A stretch of DNA of 54,178 nt from positions 1 to 54,178 of the forward strand of contig JAJTGU010000146.1 in the NCBI GenBank assembly GCA_021297985.1. The letters are read 5' to 3'. Shown in pieces: positions 9,033 to 17,117 of this stretch; within the stretch, counting starts at the first letter, position 1; every line of letters begins with the position of its first letter. Both the position numbers and the translations under genes were made by a program. A model generated the notes under the pieces. That model saw nothing but the letters and a program-made list of their open reading frames with translations. It was not told where the DNA came from and did not search any database. This DNA comes from Rubrivivax sp. (GTDB lineage Bacteria; Pseudomonadota; Gammaproteobacteria; Burkholderiales; Burkholderiaceae_C).

Positions 9033-9920
9033 TCAACGCAGCGGGCTCTTCAAGAGCCGCAGGTTGACCAGCGACAGCACCAGCGTGATCGCGAACAGCA
9101 CCACGCCGGCGGCGGCCGCCAGCCCCATCTCGAACTCGACGAACGCGGCTTCGTAGAGATAGAAGACCAGCGTCTTGGTGGCGTCCAGCGGGCCGCCCTG
9201 CGTCATCACGTAGACCTCCTCGAAGACCTTCATCGCGCCGATCGACGACATGACCGCCACCACCGCCATCTGCGGCTTGAGCAGCGGCACGGTGATGTGC
9301 AGCCATTGCCGCCAGCGCGGCACGCCTTCGACATCGGCGACCTCGTACAGATGGCGCGGGATGGCCTGCAGGCCGGCGAGGTAGATGACCATGTAGTAGC
9401 CCAGCCCGCTCCAGACCGTGACCGCCATCACCGCAAACAGGGCGTTGCCCGGATCGGTCAGGAAGGCCACGGGCGAGTCGGTCAGCCCGCTCGCCAGAAG
9501 CAGGTGGTTGAGCAGGCCTTTTTCCTCGTAGACCCACTTCCAGACCAGGCTCGAGACCACCAGCGACGTGATCACCGGCAGGTAGATCGCAGCGCGGAAG
9601 AAGGCCATGCCCGGCAGTGCCTTGTCGACCAGCATCGCCAGGCCCAGTGGCAGCGTCACCAGCAGCGGCACCACCACCGCCAGGTACAGCAGCGTGTTCT
9701 TCAATGCACCCCAGAAGAAGGGGTCTGCCCACAAGGCGAGGTAGTTGTCCAGACCCGCGGCCTGGGCGGGCTGGATCATGTTGAAGTGGGTGAAGCTCAG
9801 CGCCAGCGCCTTCAATGCCGGGTACACCACCACGAGCGCGATCAGTGCACATCCCGGGACCAGGAACAGCACCGGCACCCAGGGCGGTTGCTGGCGCCAG
9901 CGCACAGCGACCGTCTTCAT
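9033..9920 (-). CDS. Sugar ABC transporter permease (UgpA/MalF type)
   Basis: The partner permease of 295 residues, with an N-terminal hydrophobic helix VPVLFLVPGCALIALVVVYPALKAL and about six membrane segments. Its EAA loop reads YEVADVEGVPRWRQWLHITVPLLKPQ. TQGGPLDATKTLVFYLYEAAF is typical of the UgpA/MalF subgroup. The chosen ATG (MKTVAVRW) overlaps the binding-protein stop by four bases (ATGA), so translation is probably coupled. The 817-codon frame in the track is an unsupported extension into the upstream gene. Confidence 0.93.
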   Translation of the reverse strand: MKTVAVRWRQQPPWVPVLFLVPGCALIALVVVYPALKALALSFTHFNMIQPAQAAGLDNYLALWADPFFWGALKNTLLYLAVVVPLLVTLPLGLAMLVDKALPGMAFFRAAIYLPVITSLVVSSLVWKWVYEEKGLLNHLLLASGLTDSPVAFLTDPGNALFAVMAVTVWSGLGYYMVIYLAGLQAIPRHLYEVADVEGVPRWRQWLHITVPLLKPQMAVVAVMSSIGAMKVFEEVYVMTQGGPLDATKTLVFYLYEAAFVEFEMGLAAAAGVVLFAITLVLSLVNLRLLKSPLR

Positions 9921-11194
9921 GCCCGGCCCCGGCGGTCGCATCCCAGCAAGGCTTGCCAGGTGGCGGCCACCTCGGCGACCGCCCGGGCGGGCGTCTGCCG
10001 GCCGAGCATCGCCGACTGCAGCCCGCGCAGGTGCGCGATCCGCAGCTTGCTGTAGCGGCGCATCGGAGGCACCGCGACATGCCCGCTGCGCACCTGGGCG
10101 ACCGAGAGGGCCCGCGCGCGGGCGATCAGGGCGTCGCTGCCGGGGGCGGTGAACACGGCATCGTCCAGGCTTGCAGCGCTGGACGGCAGCAGCGGCACGC
10201 GCTTGACGAGCGCCAGCTGGTTGTCCGCGTTGGTGATGTGCGCGGCCAGGCGAAAGGCGCCTTCGGGATCCGGGCTCGCAGCGGGGACCGCCAGGTTCAT
10301 CGCCGCGATGTTGGCCCGCGGGTCGCCGTGGACGCTGGTCCACTGCGGTTGGACCTCGATCTGTGCGTACAGCGCCGGATTCGCCTTGGCGATGTGGGTC
10401 AGGAACTGCATCCCGGTGTTCAGCATCGCGACCTGCCCGGCCGCGAACTGCGCCACGGCCGCGCGGTGGCCCTCGGTCAATGCCGACGGTGGGATCAGGC
10501 GCTCGGCCAGCAGCTGCCGGTACCAGTCGAACACGGCCTCGCCGCGGGCGCCGGCGAACGCCGCAGCACAGCCGTCGTCGCGGAGCAGAGGTCCTGCCAT
10601 CGCCACCATGGCTTCCAGCGGCGCGGACCCGTCCAGCGGGGCAAACCAGGCGTAGCTTCCGGTGCTGTCGCGCAGCGCGCGTGCGGCGGGGATCACGTCT
10701 GCGTAGTCCTGCGGCACGCGCGCCAGACCGGCCCGGGACAGGACGCCGCGGTGGGCCAGCGTCAGCGTCGTGCTCAGGTACCAGGGCAGACCAAACGGCA
10801 CACCGGCAAAGCGGTTGGCGGCCCAGGCCGGCTCGAGGTAGCTGCGCTGTTCGACGGTCGAGATGAACGGCCTTGGATCGCGCAGCGCACCCAGTTCGGC
10901 CAGCCGGGCCGCGAACTGCGGGTTCAGGTTGACGACGTCGGGTGCCGTACCGGCGGCCACCGACGCGAGCACCTTGCGCTCCATCTCGGCCCAGGGCACG
11001 TCGACCCAGCGCACGCGCCAGCGAGGGTGGCGGGCTTCGAAGTCGCGCAGCAGGCCGAGCACGAATTCGTCGTGGAACGGCGACAGCTGCATCGTCCACA
11101 GGACCAGTTCGCGGCGCGGCAAAGCAGGCGCCGACAGCGCCAGCGCCGCCAGCGGGGCGGCTGACGCACGGAGCAGGGTGCGCCGGCGAAGCAT
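9917..11194 (-). CDS. Sugar ABC transporter substrate-binding protein
   Basis: A 425-residue periplasmic solute-binding protein (family 1, UgpB/MalE-like) and the first gene of the leftward operon. The N-terminus MLRRRTLLRASAAPLAALALSAPALP is an export signal with a twin-arginine-like RRRTLLRAS. The mature part shows ELVLWTMQLSPFHDEFVLGLLRDFEARHP and GTAPDVVNLNPQFAARLAELGAL, both usual for this family. MLNTGMQFL and VPLLPSS follow later. I chose the ATG at 11194, with GGTAGAG just upstream; an in-frame ATG five codons earlier is possible. The promoter region is shared with the divergent GntR regulator. Ligand is unknown. Confidence 0.9.
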   Translation of the reverse strand: MLRRRTLLRASAAPLAALALSAPALPRRELVLWTMQLSPFHDEFVLGLLRDFEARHPRWRVRWVDVPWAEMERKVLASVAAGTAPDVVNLNPQFAARLAELGALRDPRPFISTVEQRSYLEPAWAANRFAGVPFGLPWYLSTTLTLAHRGVLSRAGLARVPQDYADVIPAARALRDSTGSYAWFAPLDGSAPLEAMVAMAGPLLRDDGCAAAFAGARGEAVFDWYRQLLAERLIPPSALTEGHRAAVAQFAAGQVAMLNTGMQFLTHIAKANPALYAQIEVQPQWTSVHGDPRANIAAMNLAVPAASPDPEGAFRLAAHITNADNQLALVKRVPLLPSSAASLDDAVFTAPGSDALIARARALSVAQVRSGHVAVPPMRRYSKLRIAHLRGLQSAMLGRQTPARAVAEVAATWQALLGCDRRGRA

Positions 11195-11230
11195 GAGGCA
11201 CTCTACCATGCAGGGCTGGCGAATCAATCC

Positions 11231-11246
11231 AATTGGTATACATTCG
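11231..11246. promoter_or_regulatory. Candidate GntR operator, site 1
   Basis: In the 117-base divergent region between the binding-protein gene and the GntR gene lies AATTGGTATACATTCG. The 10-mer GGTATACRTT is shared with site 2 upstream of the TonB-dependent receptor. Only the central GTATAC is self-complementary here, so as a palindrome it is weak. Autoregulation by the adjacent GntR protein is inferred. Confidence 0.45.
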
Positions 11247-11311
11247 AGCGCTACCGTGATCTGTCGTCCCGTCACCTCCGTCCCTTGGTTGTGAACCCGT
11301 CCCCCGCCCCC

Positions 11312-12043
11312 ATGGACCGCGCCGGCAAGCGCGATCTGCTTCAACGCAACCTGCTGGCCCTGGTGCAGCAGGCTGGCGAGGGCGTTCGCCTGCCACCGGA
11401 GCGCGAACTCGCCACGCAGATGGGCGTCGCCCGGCAGACCTTGCGTCGCGCGCTGGAAGGGCTGGAGAGCGAGGGCCTGCTCGCACGGCGCCAGGGCGCC
11501 GGCACCTTCGTCAACCCGCAGGGGTGGGTCAAGCCGCTGGTGTTGAGGTCGTTTTCGGAGGACATGCGCAGCCGCGGTCTGGTGCCGAGCAGTACCCTGC
11601 TGGGCACCGCAACGCAGCGTGCCGATGCGAAGGTGGCGCTGAAGCTGAAGCTGGCGCCGGGTACGCCCGTGTTCGAGATCCGCCGGCTGCGCCTGGCCAG
11701 CGGCGAGCCGATGGCGATCGAGTGGGCCTGCCTGCCGCAGCACCGCTTGCCTGGTTTCGACCCCAAGGTGCTGGCCACGCAGTCGCTGTACGACGTGCTG
11801 GAGCGCGAGTACGGCATCCAGATCCGCAACGCGGCGCAGGACATCGGCGCCACGGTCGTCACCGAGGAAGAGGCGCAATTGCTGGACGTCGCGCCGTTTT
11901 CGCCCGCACTGCTGGTCGAACGTCAGGTCCTGGCGCTGGACGGCGAGCCCATCGAGTACGGCAAGACGCTGTACCGCGCCGACCGCTACCGCTTCGCCGT
12001 CAACGTCGGCCGTGCCGCGCCGGACGAAGCCGGAAACCGCTGA
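11312..12043 (+). CDS. GntR family transcriptional regulator (HutC subfamily)
   Basis: A 243-residue regulator with an N-terminal winged helix (VRLPPERELATQMGVARQTLRRALEGLESEGLLARRQGAGTFV). A C-terminal UTRA effector domain follows (LKLKLAPGTPVFEIRRLRLASGEPMAIEWACLP to the end), which defines the HutC group. Members of this group next to nag genes usually respond to a phosphorylated amino sugar. The start is uncertain: ATG 11312 gives a normal N-terminus, but TTG 11285 and GTG 11291 are in frame and no clear ribosome site precedes any of them. It is divergent from the ABC operon, is followed 16 bases later by the NanE-like gene, and probably represses both directions. Confidence 0.9.
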   Translation: MDRAGKRDLLQRNLLALVQQAGEGVRLPPERELATQMGVARQTLRRALEGLESEGLLARRQGAGTFVNPQGWVKPLVLRSFSEDMRSRGLVPSSTLLGTATQRADAKVALKLKLAPGTPVFEIRRLRLASGEPMAIEWACLPQHRLPGFDPKVLATQSLYDVLEREYGIQIRNAAQDIGATVVTEEEAQLLDVAPFSPALLVERQVLALDGEPIEYGKTLYRADRYRFAVNVGRAAPDEAGNR

Positions 12044-12059
12044 CCCCCTGGGCCTGCGC

Positions 12060-12776
12060 ATGGTGGCGAGCGCGATCCCCTGGCCCGAGTTGCAGCGACG
12101 CCTTCGCGGGGGGCTCGTGGTCTCGGTGCAGCCGGTCGACGGCGGTCCGCTGGACGACGACGGTGTCGTGGTCCGCATGGCCCAGGCGGCAGTCGCCGGT
12201 GGGGCATCGGCCTTGCGTGTCGAAGGCGCGCAGCGTCTGGCCCGGGTCCGGCGCGCCGTGACGGTGCCGCTGATCGGCATCGTCAAGCGCGACCTCGGCG
12301 GCTCGCCGGTCCGCATCACGCCGTTCGCGGCTGATGTGGCGGCGCTGGCCGAGGCCGGCGCCGACATCGTGGCGATGGACGTGACCGCCAGGCCGCGGCC
12401 CGAGCCGGTCGCGGCGCTGCTGGCTGCGGCCATCGCGAGCGGTTGCACGGCGATGGCCGATGCCAGCAATGAAGCCGACGCACGGGCCGCGGCGGGGATG
12501 GGCTTCGCGATCGTGGGCAGCACGTTGTCGGGCTACACCTCGGCCGCTGACCCGGCGGTGCCGGGTGCGCCGGATCTTGACCTCGTGCGGCGGCTGGCCG
12601 ACCTGGGCCTGTGCGTGATGGCCGAAGGGCGTTACGACACGCCGGAGCGCGCCGCGGCGGCCATTGCCGCAGGCGCCTGGGCGGTGACGGTGGGGTCGGC
12701 GCTCACGCGGCTTGAAGTGGCCACCGGCTGGTTTGCCGATGCGGTTGCGGGTGCACGCCAGCCGTTGTCGGCTTGA
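12060..12776 (+). CDS. nanE: Putative N-acetylmannosamine-6-phosphate 2-epimerase
   Basis: A 238-residue TIM-barrel protein of the NanE family, which converts ManNAc-6-phosphate to GlcNAc-6-phosphate. Visible motifs are GGLVVSVQPVDGGPLDD, GIVKRD with the expected catalytic lysine (about residue 75), ITPFAADVAALAEAGADIVAMDVTARPRP, and VMAEGRYDTPE followed by VTVGSALTR at the phosphate-binding end. The ATG at 12060 is preferred; a GTG at 12012 would overlap the regulator. There is no sialate lyase (nanA) in the window, so the protein more probably serves free or glycan-derived ManNAc. Its product is the substrate of NagA, encoded in the divergent operon. Confidence 0.87.
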   Translation: MVASAIPWPELQRRLRGGLVVSVQPVDGGPLDDDGVVVRMAQAAVAGGASALRVEGAQRLARVRRAVTVPLIGIVKRDLGGSPVRITPFAADVAALAEAGADIVAMDVTARPRPEPVAALLAAAIASGCTAMADASNEADARAAAGMGFAIVGSTLSGYTSAADPAVPGAPDLDLVRRLADLGLCVMAEGRYDTPERAAAAIAAGAWAVTVGSALTRLEVATGWFADAVAGARQPLSA

Positions 12777-12865
12777 GCCCCCCAGCCGTCCGGCTGCGGG
12801 AAAACGATAGGTGTCTGTCAGATTGGCACGGCGGACAGCGGTCATTCGCTGCCATAAACTGTGCC

Positions 12866-12881
12866 AAAAGGTATACGTTTT
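12866..12881. promoter_or_regulatory. Candidate GntR operator, site 2
   Basis: AAAAGGTATACGTTTT is a 16-base near-palindrome (14 of 16 positions symmetric) located 28 bases before the TonB-dependent receptor ATG. It shares GGTATACRTT with site 1. Its position close to the receptor start suggests repression of the receptor and the genes after it by the GntR protein. This is inference from position and symmetry. Confidence 0.5.
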
Positions 12882-12909
12882 GACCCATGCTTTCAGGAGA
12901 CAGCAGACC

Positions 12910-15855
12910 ATGAGCTCTCGCGTCCACACGCCATCCGTCTTGTCGCCCGTAGCCGGAGCCTGCGCCGTGCTGCTGTTCGGGCTGGTGTCATCCGCCCAGG
13001 CGCAGACCACGGCCCAGCAGGCCGGCCGAGCCGCCGCCGATGCCGCCCCGGTCCAGACCATCGAGATCTCGGGCATCCGCGCCTCGATCCAGGCCAGCAT
13101 CACCGCCAAGCGAAACGCTGCGACCAACGTCGAGGTCCTCACCGCCGAGGACGTGGGCAAGATGCCGGACAAGAACATCGCCGACTCGCTGTCGCGCCTC
13201 CCCGGCGTGAACGTGCAGTTCGGCGGCGCATTGGCGATGGACGAGGCCGAGCGCGTGGCCATCCGCGGCACGAGCCCGAACCTGAACCTCGTCACGCTCA
13301 ATGGCCATGCACTGGCCTCCGGCGACTGGCACGTCGGCGACCAAGGCTCGTCGGGCCGCAGCGTCGGCTTCGGCCTGATGCCCAGCCAGCTGATCGGCCG
13401 CGCGGTGGTCTACAAGACCGGTCAGGCCGACATCACCGAAGGCGGCATTGCCGGCACGGTCGACATCCAGACGCGCAAGCCGCTGGACTTCCGCAAGAGG
13501 CTCACGGGCGAGATCGCCATCGGCGCCGTCTATGCCGACTTGCCCAAGACGACCGACCCCCAGTTGTCGGGGCTGGTGGGGTTCAAGAACGACGCCGGAA
13601 CCTTTGGCGTGCTGGTTCAGGCCTTCAGCGAGAAGCGCCACCTGCGCCGCGACGGCCAGGAGACCTTCGGCTTCAACGTCATCAGCGCGGCGACCGCGCT
13701 CACCGCCTCGGGCGGCGGCACCGCGGCCAACCCGGTGAACCGTGAGCTGCGCGACCAGCTCGTCAACAAGCGCCTGCCGGGCAGCCTGAACTCGGCGCTG
13801 TTCGAAGGCGTGCGCGAGCGCACCGGCGGCTACATCGGCGTGCAGTTCAAGCCCACGCGCGACCTCGACCTGAACTTCAGCGCGTTCCGCGTCACGCTTG
13901 ACGCCGACAACTACAACAGCTCGGGCTTCGCATTGCCCAACGCGCTGATCACCAACGGCTGGATCGTCAGCAACGCCCAGTTCCAGGGCGACGTGATGAC
14001 CGCGGCCACGTTCTCGCGGCCCGCGAATGCGAGCCCGAACCAGCGTGTGATCGGCTTCCAGTTCGACAACAACGTGCGCCAGGGTGCGCAGTCGCTGTCG
14101 TCGTTCTACGACTTCGACTTCAAGTGGAACCTCGGCGACAAGCTCGTGTTCGATGGCCGCATCGGCTACACCGAGGGCAACGGCGTCACCAACTCGCAGC
14201 CCAGCCTGACGTTCGGGATCGTGAACCCGAACATGTCCTACAACATCAACACCACGCGGCCCACCGACTACCGGCTCACCGACTCCGTCACCGGCCAGCC
14301 GATCGCGATGGGTCAGCTGTCGAGCTACAACCAGATGAGCAACACCGGCGCCAAGCTGGTGTCCAAGGACGACGAAAGCTACGTCCACCTGAACGGTACC
14401 TGGAAGATCGACGGCGAGCTGTTCTCCAAGCTGAAGTTCGGCGTGCGCACCGCCAAGCACAACCGCACGCTGGACAACACCAGCCCACGCTGGAACGCCC
14501 AGGACGGAGCAAACGGCCTGCCAGTGAGTCCGTCGCCTTTCCTGTCGGTCACGGGTGGCCTGCTCGTCAACTTCCAGAATCTGCCGGTCTACCCGGGCAC
14601 GACGCCACCGACGATCCAGCCCATCGTGCCCAACGGACAGGTGCCGGTGCCGGCGACCCGCTACCCGTCCAACTGGGGCAGCGGCATCGACGCCACGTTC
14701 CCGCGCGACCTGTTCCGCTTCGACGCGTCCCAGATCCAGGCCTTCGCCAACCAGTACGTCAACTGGGACCCGGTCCGCAACAAGACCTGGGGCAGCTCGT
14801 ACATCGTCGACGAGACCAACAACGCCGGCTACATGATGCTGGAGTTCGACAAGGACGCGTTCAGCGGCAACGTCGGCCTGCGCGTCGCACAGACCAAGGT
14901 CACGTCGACCTCGTACCAGAACCTCAATGCGGCCGGTCCGAATGGTGCGCCGGTGGTGTGCCCGAACCTGCTGCAGCCTTGCGCCGCAGCGCCGAACGCC
15001 ATCACCACTTCGGTGATCGGGGTCTTCCTGCCGCAGGTCGTCGAGACCACGCACACCGCGCTGCTGCCGAGCCTGAACCTGCGCTACGAGCTGGCCCGAG
15101 GCGTGATCGCCCGCGGCAGCATCAGCCGAACCCTCGGCCGGCCGAACTACAACGAGCTGGCCGCGGCGATCTCGGTGAACAACACGCTGCTGACCGGCAG
15201 CGGCGGGAACCCGCTGCTCAAGCCGATCCTGTCGACCAATGTCGACGCCTCGGTGGCCTGGTACTTCGCGCCGCGTGCGTACTTCCAGGTCAGCGCCTTC
15301 GCCCAGGACATCGAGAACTACGTCAAGGCCGGCACTTCGCAGGTGCCGCTGTTCAACACCTCGACGAATACGACCTCGATCTACACGATCACGTCGCGCA
15401 TCGGCGTCGACGCCACGCTCAGCGGCATGGAGGCGGCGCTCGAGCTGCCACTGGGCAGCGGCTTCGGCATCAACACCAACCTGACGCTGGTCGAGGGAAG
15501 GGACCAGGATGGCGCGGACCTGCTGGGTACGTCGCGCGTGACCTACAACGTGCAGGGCTGGTTCGAGAGCGAGCGCTTCGGTGCGCGCCTGGCCTGGACG
15601 CGACGCAGCGACTATGCGATCGGCTTCGTCGGCAACGGCACCAACACGCCGGGCAACGGCGTGCACAAGTACAAGGGCAACGGCAGCCTGTCGGCGTCGC
15701 TCCAGTACCGCATCACCAAGAACATCAGCGTCACGCTGGACGGCAACAACCTGCTCAATCCGGTGCGCAGCACCTACTTCATCACCGACAACGCACCAGG
15801 CTACTGGCACGAGAGCGGGCGCCAGTTCTTCCTGAACCTGCGTGCCAAGTTCTGA
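12910..15855 (+). CDS. TonB-dependent outer-membrane receptor
   Basis: A 981-residue receptor with a signal peptide ending SSAQAQT. A plug domain follows (VQTIEISGIRASIQASITAKRNAATNVEVLTAEDVGKMPDKNIADSLSRLPGVNV, then IRGTSPNLNLVTLNGH). After it comes a long beta-barrel ending in the aromatic LNLRAKF. IRASIQ...KMPDKNIADSLSRLPGV is typical of the Xanthomonas/Caulobacter group of carbohydrate TonB receptors, not of siderophore receptors. AGGAG lies 10 bases before the ATG. It should bring the glycan or oligosaccharide into the periplasm for the hydrolase encoded next and for the ABC importer. TonB-ExbBD is not in the window. The 940-codon antisense frame across this gene is a shadow. Confidence 0.93.
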   Translation: MSSRVHTPSVLSPVAGACAVLLFGLVSSAQAQTTAQQAGRAAADAAPVQTIEISGIRASIQASITAKRNAATNVEVLTAEDVGKMPDKNIADSLSRLPGVNVQFGGALAMDEAERVAIRGTSPNLNLVTLNGHALASGDWHVGDQGSSGRSVGFGLMPSQLIGRAVVYKTGQADITEGGIAGTVDIQTRKPLDFRKRLTGEIAIGAVYADLPKTTDPQLSGLVGFKNDAGTFGVLVQAFSEKRHLRRDGQETFGFNVISAATALTASGGGTAANPVNRELRDQLVNKRLPGSLNSALFEGVRERTGGYIGVQFKPTRDLDLNFSAFRVTLDADNYNSSGFALPNALITNGWIVSNAQFQGDVMTAATFSRPANASPNQRVIGFQFDNNVRQGAQSLSSFYDFDFKWNLGDKLVFDGRIGYTEGNGVTNSQPSLTFGIVNPNMSYNINTTRPTDYRLTDSVTGQPIAMGQLSSYNQMSNTGAKLVSKDDESYVHLNGTWKIDGELFSKLKFGVRTAKHNRTLDNTSPRWNAQDGANGLPVSPSPFLSVTGGLLVNFQNLPVYPGTTPPTIQPIVPNGQVPVPATRYPSNWGSGIDATFPRDLFRFDASQIQAFANQYVNWDPVRNKTWGSSYIVDETNNAGYMMLEFDKDAFSGNVGLRVAQTKVTSTSYQNLNAAGPNGAPVVCPNLLQPCAAAPNAITTSVIGVFLPQVVETTHTALLPSLNLRYELARGVIARGSISRTLGRPNYNELAAAISVNNTLLTGSGGNPLLKPILSTNVDASVAWYFAPRAYFQVSAFAQDIENYVKAGTSQVPLFNTSTNTTSIYTITSRIGVDATLSGMEAALELPLGSGFGINTNLTLVEGRDQDGADLLGTSRVTYNVQGWFESERFGARLAWTRRSDYAIGFVGNGTNTPGNGVHKYKGNGSLSASLQYRITKNISVTLDGNNLLNPVRSTYFITDNAPGYWHESGRQFFLNLRAKF

Positions 15856-17098
15856 CCCCGGGCCCCGACGCGACCTCCGTGGCCGCCGCGACCTGCTGCA
15901 GGCAGGGGCGGCGGCCTTTGCCTTGGGTGCGTGGCCATCAGACCCCTTGCGGGCTCAGCCCGCGACCGCCGCGACCGCGTTGGCCGAAGTCCGCGCCACC
16001 TGGCTGACGACCACCGCCAACCGTGCGCTGGCGACTCCGGCCGATACCGAGGCGACGATGGCCGCGCTGGCCGACATCGGGCTCAACACGGTGTACGTCG
16101 AGTGCTGGAAGAACGGCTACACGCAGTACCCCAGCGACGTGCTGGCGCGCACGATCGGCCATCGCCAGCGGCCTGGCAGCGCCTTGCAAGACCCTTCGGA
16201 CAAGGCCGGAGCGCCCGCCCGCGACCTGCTTGGAGAGACCCTGGCTGCGGCGCGCCGGCACGGCCTGCACCACGTGGCCTGGTTCGAATACGGATTCATG
16301 GCTGCGCATGGCGCGACGCACAACCACCTGCGGCGCCTGAAGCCGCACTGGCTGTCGCGCGACATCCGCGGCGGCGAGGTCGCGCCCAACGGCTTCGTCT
16401 GGATGAACCCGCTGCACCCCGAGGCGCGGGCATTCCTGCTCGATCTGACGCTCGAGGCGATCGGCCGCTACGGCTTCGATGGCGTGCAGTTCGACGACCG
16501 CATCGTCTGGCCCTATGTGACCATGGGCTACGACGATCACACGCGAAGCGTCTACGCCGCCGAACACGGTGGCCGCCAGCCGCCGGAGAACGCTCGCGAT
16601 CCGGCCTGGATGCGCTGGCGTGCCGACAAGCTCAACGCGCTGGCGGCGGAGTTCTGCGCCGCGCTGCGCGCTGCCCGACCGGGGTTGATGGTGTCGCTCA
16701 GTCCGGCGGTCTACCCCTGGAGCTGGGAGCACTACCTGCTGGAATGGCCGCAGTGGGCACGCTGGCCCGAGACGCGGCGCTGGCACGAATTCGTGCCCCA
16801 GGCCTACCGCACGAGTTACGCGGCATTCGAATCGACCTGGCTCGAGCAGACCGAGGCCCTGCGCGCCACTGGGGCCTACCGGCCGCAGGAGCTGGTGGCC
16901 GGCATCCGGCTCGAAGGCGAAGGCCCCGAGTCGGACTGGGATCAGCTGCGTCGCTCGATCGAACTCGTGCGCCGCCTCGGCCAGGGTGGGCATTCGCTGT
17001 GGTTCAGCAAGGGCGTGCTCGGCACCCATGCTGCGGCGCTGAAGGCCTTCTATGGCGGCCGGGTCGCGTCGCCGCGCTTCCCGGCGACGCCGCGCTGA
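15842..17098 (+). CDS. Exported glycosyl hydrolase-like protein (GHL10/DUF187 family)
   Basis: A 418-residue protein of the GHL10 TIM-barrel family. It starts at GTG 15842, overlapping the receptor gene by 14 bases. The N-terminus contains GRRDLLQAGAAAFALGAWPSDPLRAQPA, a twin-arginine-type export signal, so it should act folded in the periplasm or beyond. Barrel segments include EVRATWLTTTANRAL, LNTVYVECWKNGYTQYPS, HVAWFEYGF, RYGFDGVQFDDRIVWPY with probable acidic active-site residues, LSPAVYPWSWEHYLLEWPQW and VPQAYRTSY. Family members are presumed glycosidases of poorly known specificity. It probably trims the glycan taken up by the adjacent receptor. Confidence 0.83.
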   Translation: MPSSDPGPRRDLRGRRDLLQAGAAAFALGAWPSDPLRAQPATAATALAEVRATWLTTTANRALATPADTEATMAALADIGLNTVYVECWKNGYTQYPSDVLARTIGHRQRPGSALQDPSDKAGAPARDLLGETLAAARRHGLHHVAWFEYGFMAAHGATHNHLRRLKPHWLSRDIRGGEVAPNGFVWMNPLHPEARAFLLDLTLEAIGRYGFDGVQFDDRIVWPYVTMGYDDHTRSVYAAEHGGRQPPENARDPAWMRWRADKLNALAAEFCAALRAARPGLMVSLSPAVYPWSWEHYLLEWPQWARWPETRRWHEFVPQAYRTSYAAFESTWLEQTEALRATGAYRPQELVAGIRLEGEGPESDWDQLRRSIELVRRLGQGGHSLWFSKGVLGTHAAALKAFYGGRVASPRFPATPR

Positions 17099-17117
17099 CA
17101 GGCGCCGGATCCCTTTC

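Noticed and set aside
12060-12776. Sialic-acid catabolic operon
   Set aside because: NanE is present but no nanA lyase, sialidase or sialic-acid transporter is in the window.
12988-15810. 940-codon open frame antisense to the TonB receptor
   Set aside because: A GC-rich shadow frame; the receptor has a signal peptide, plug motifs and a barrel end on the plus strand.
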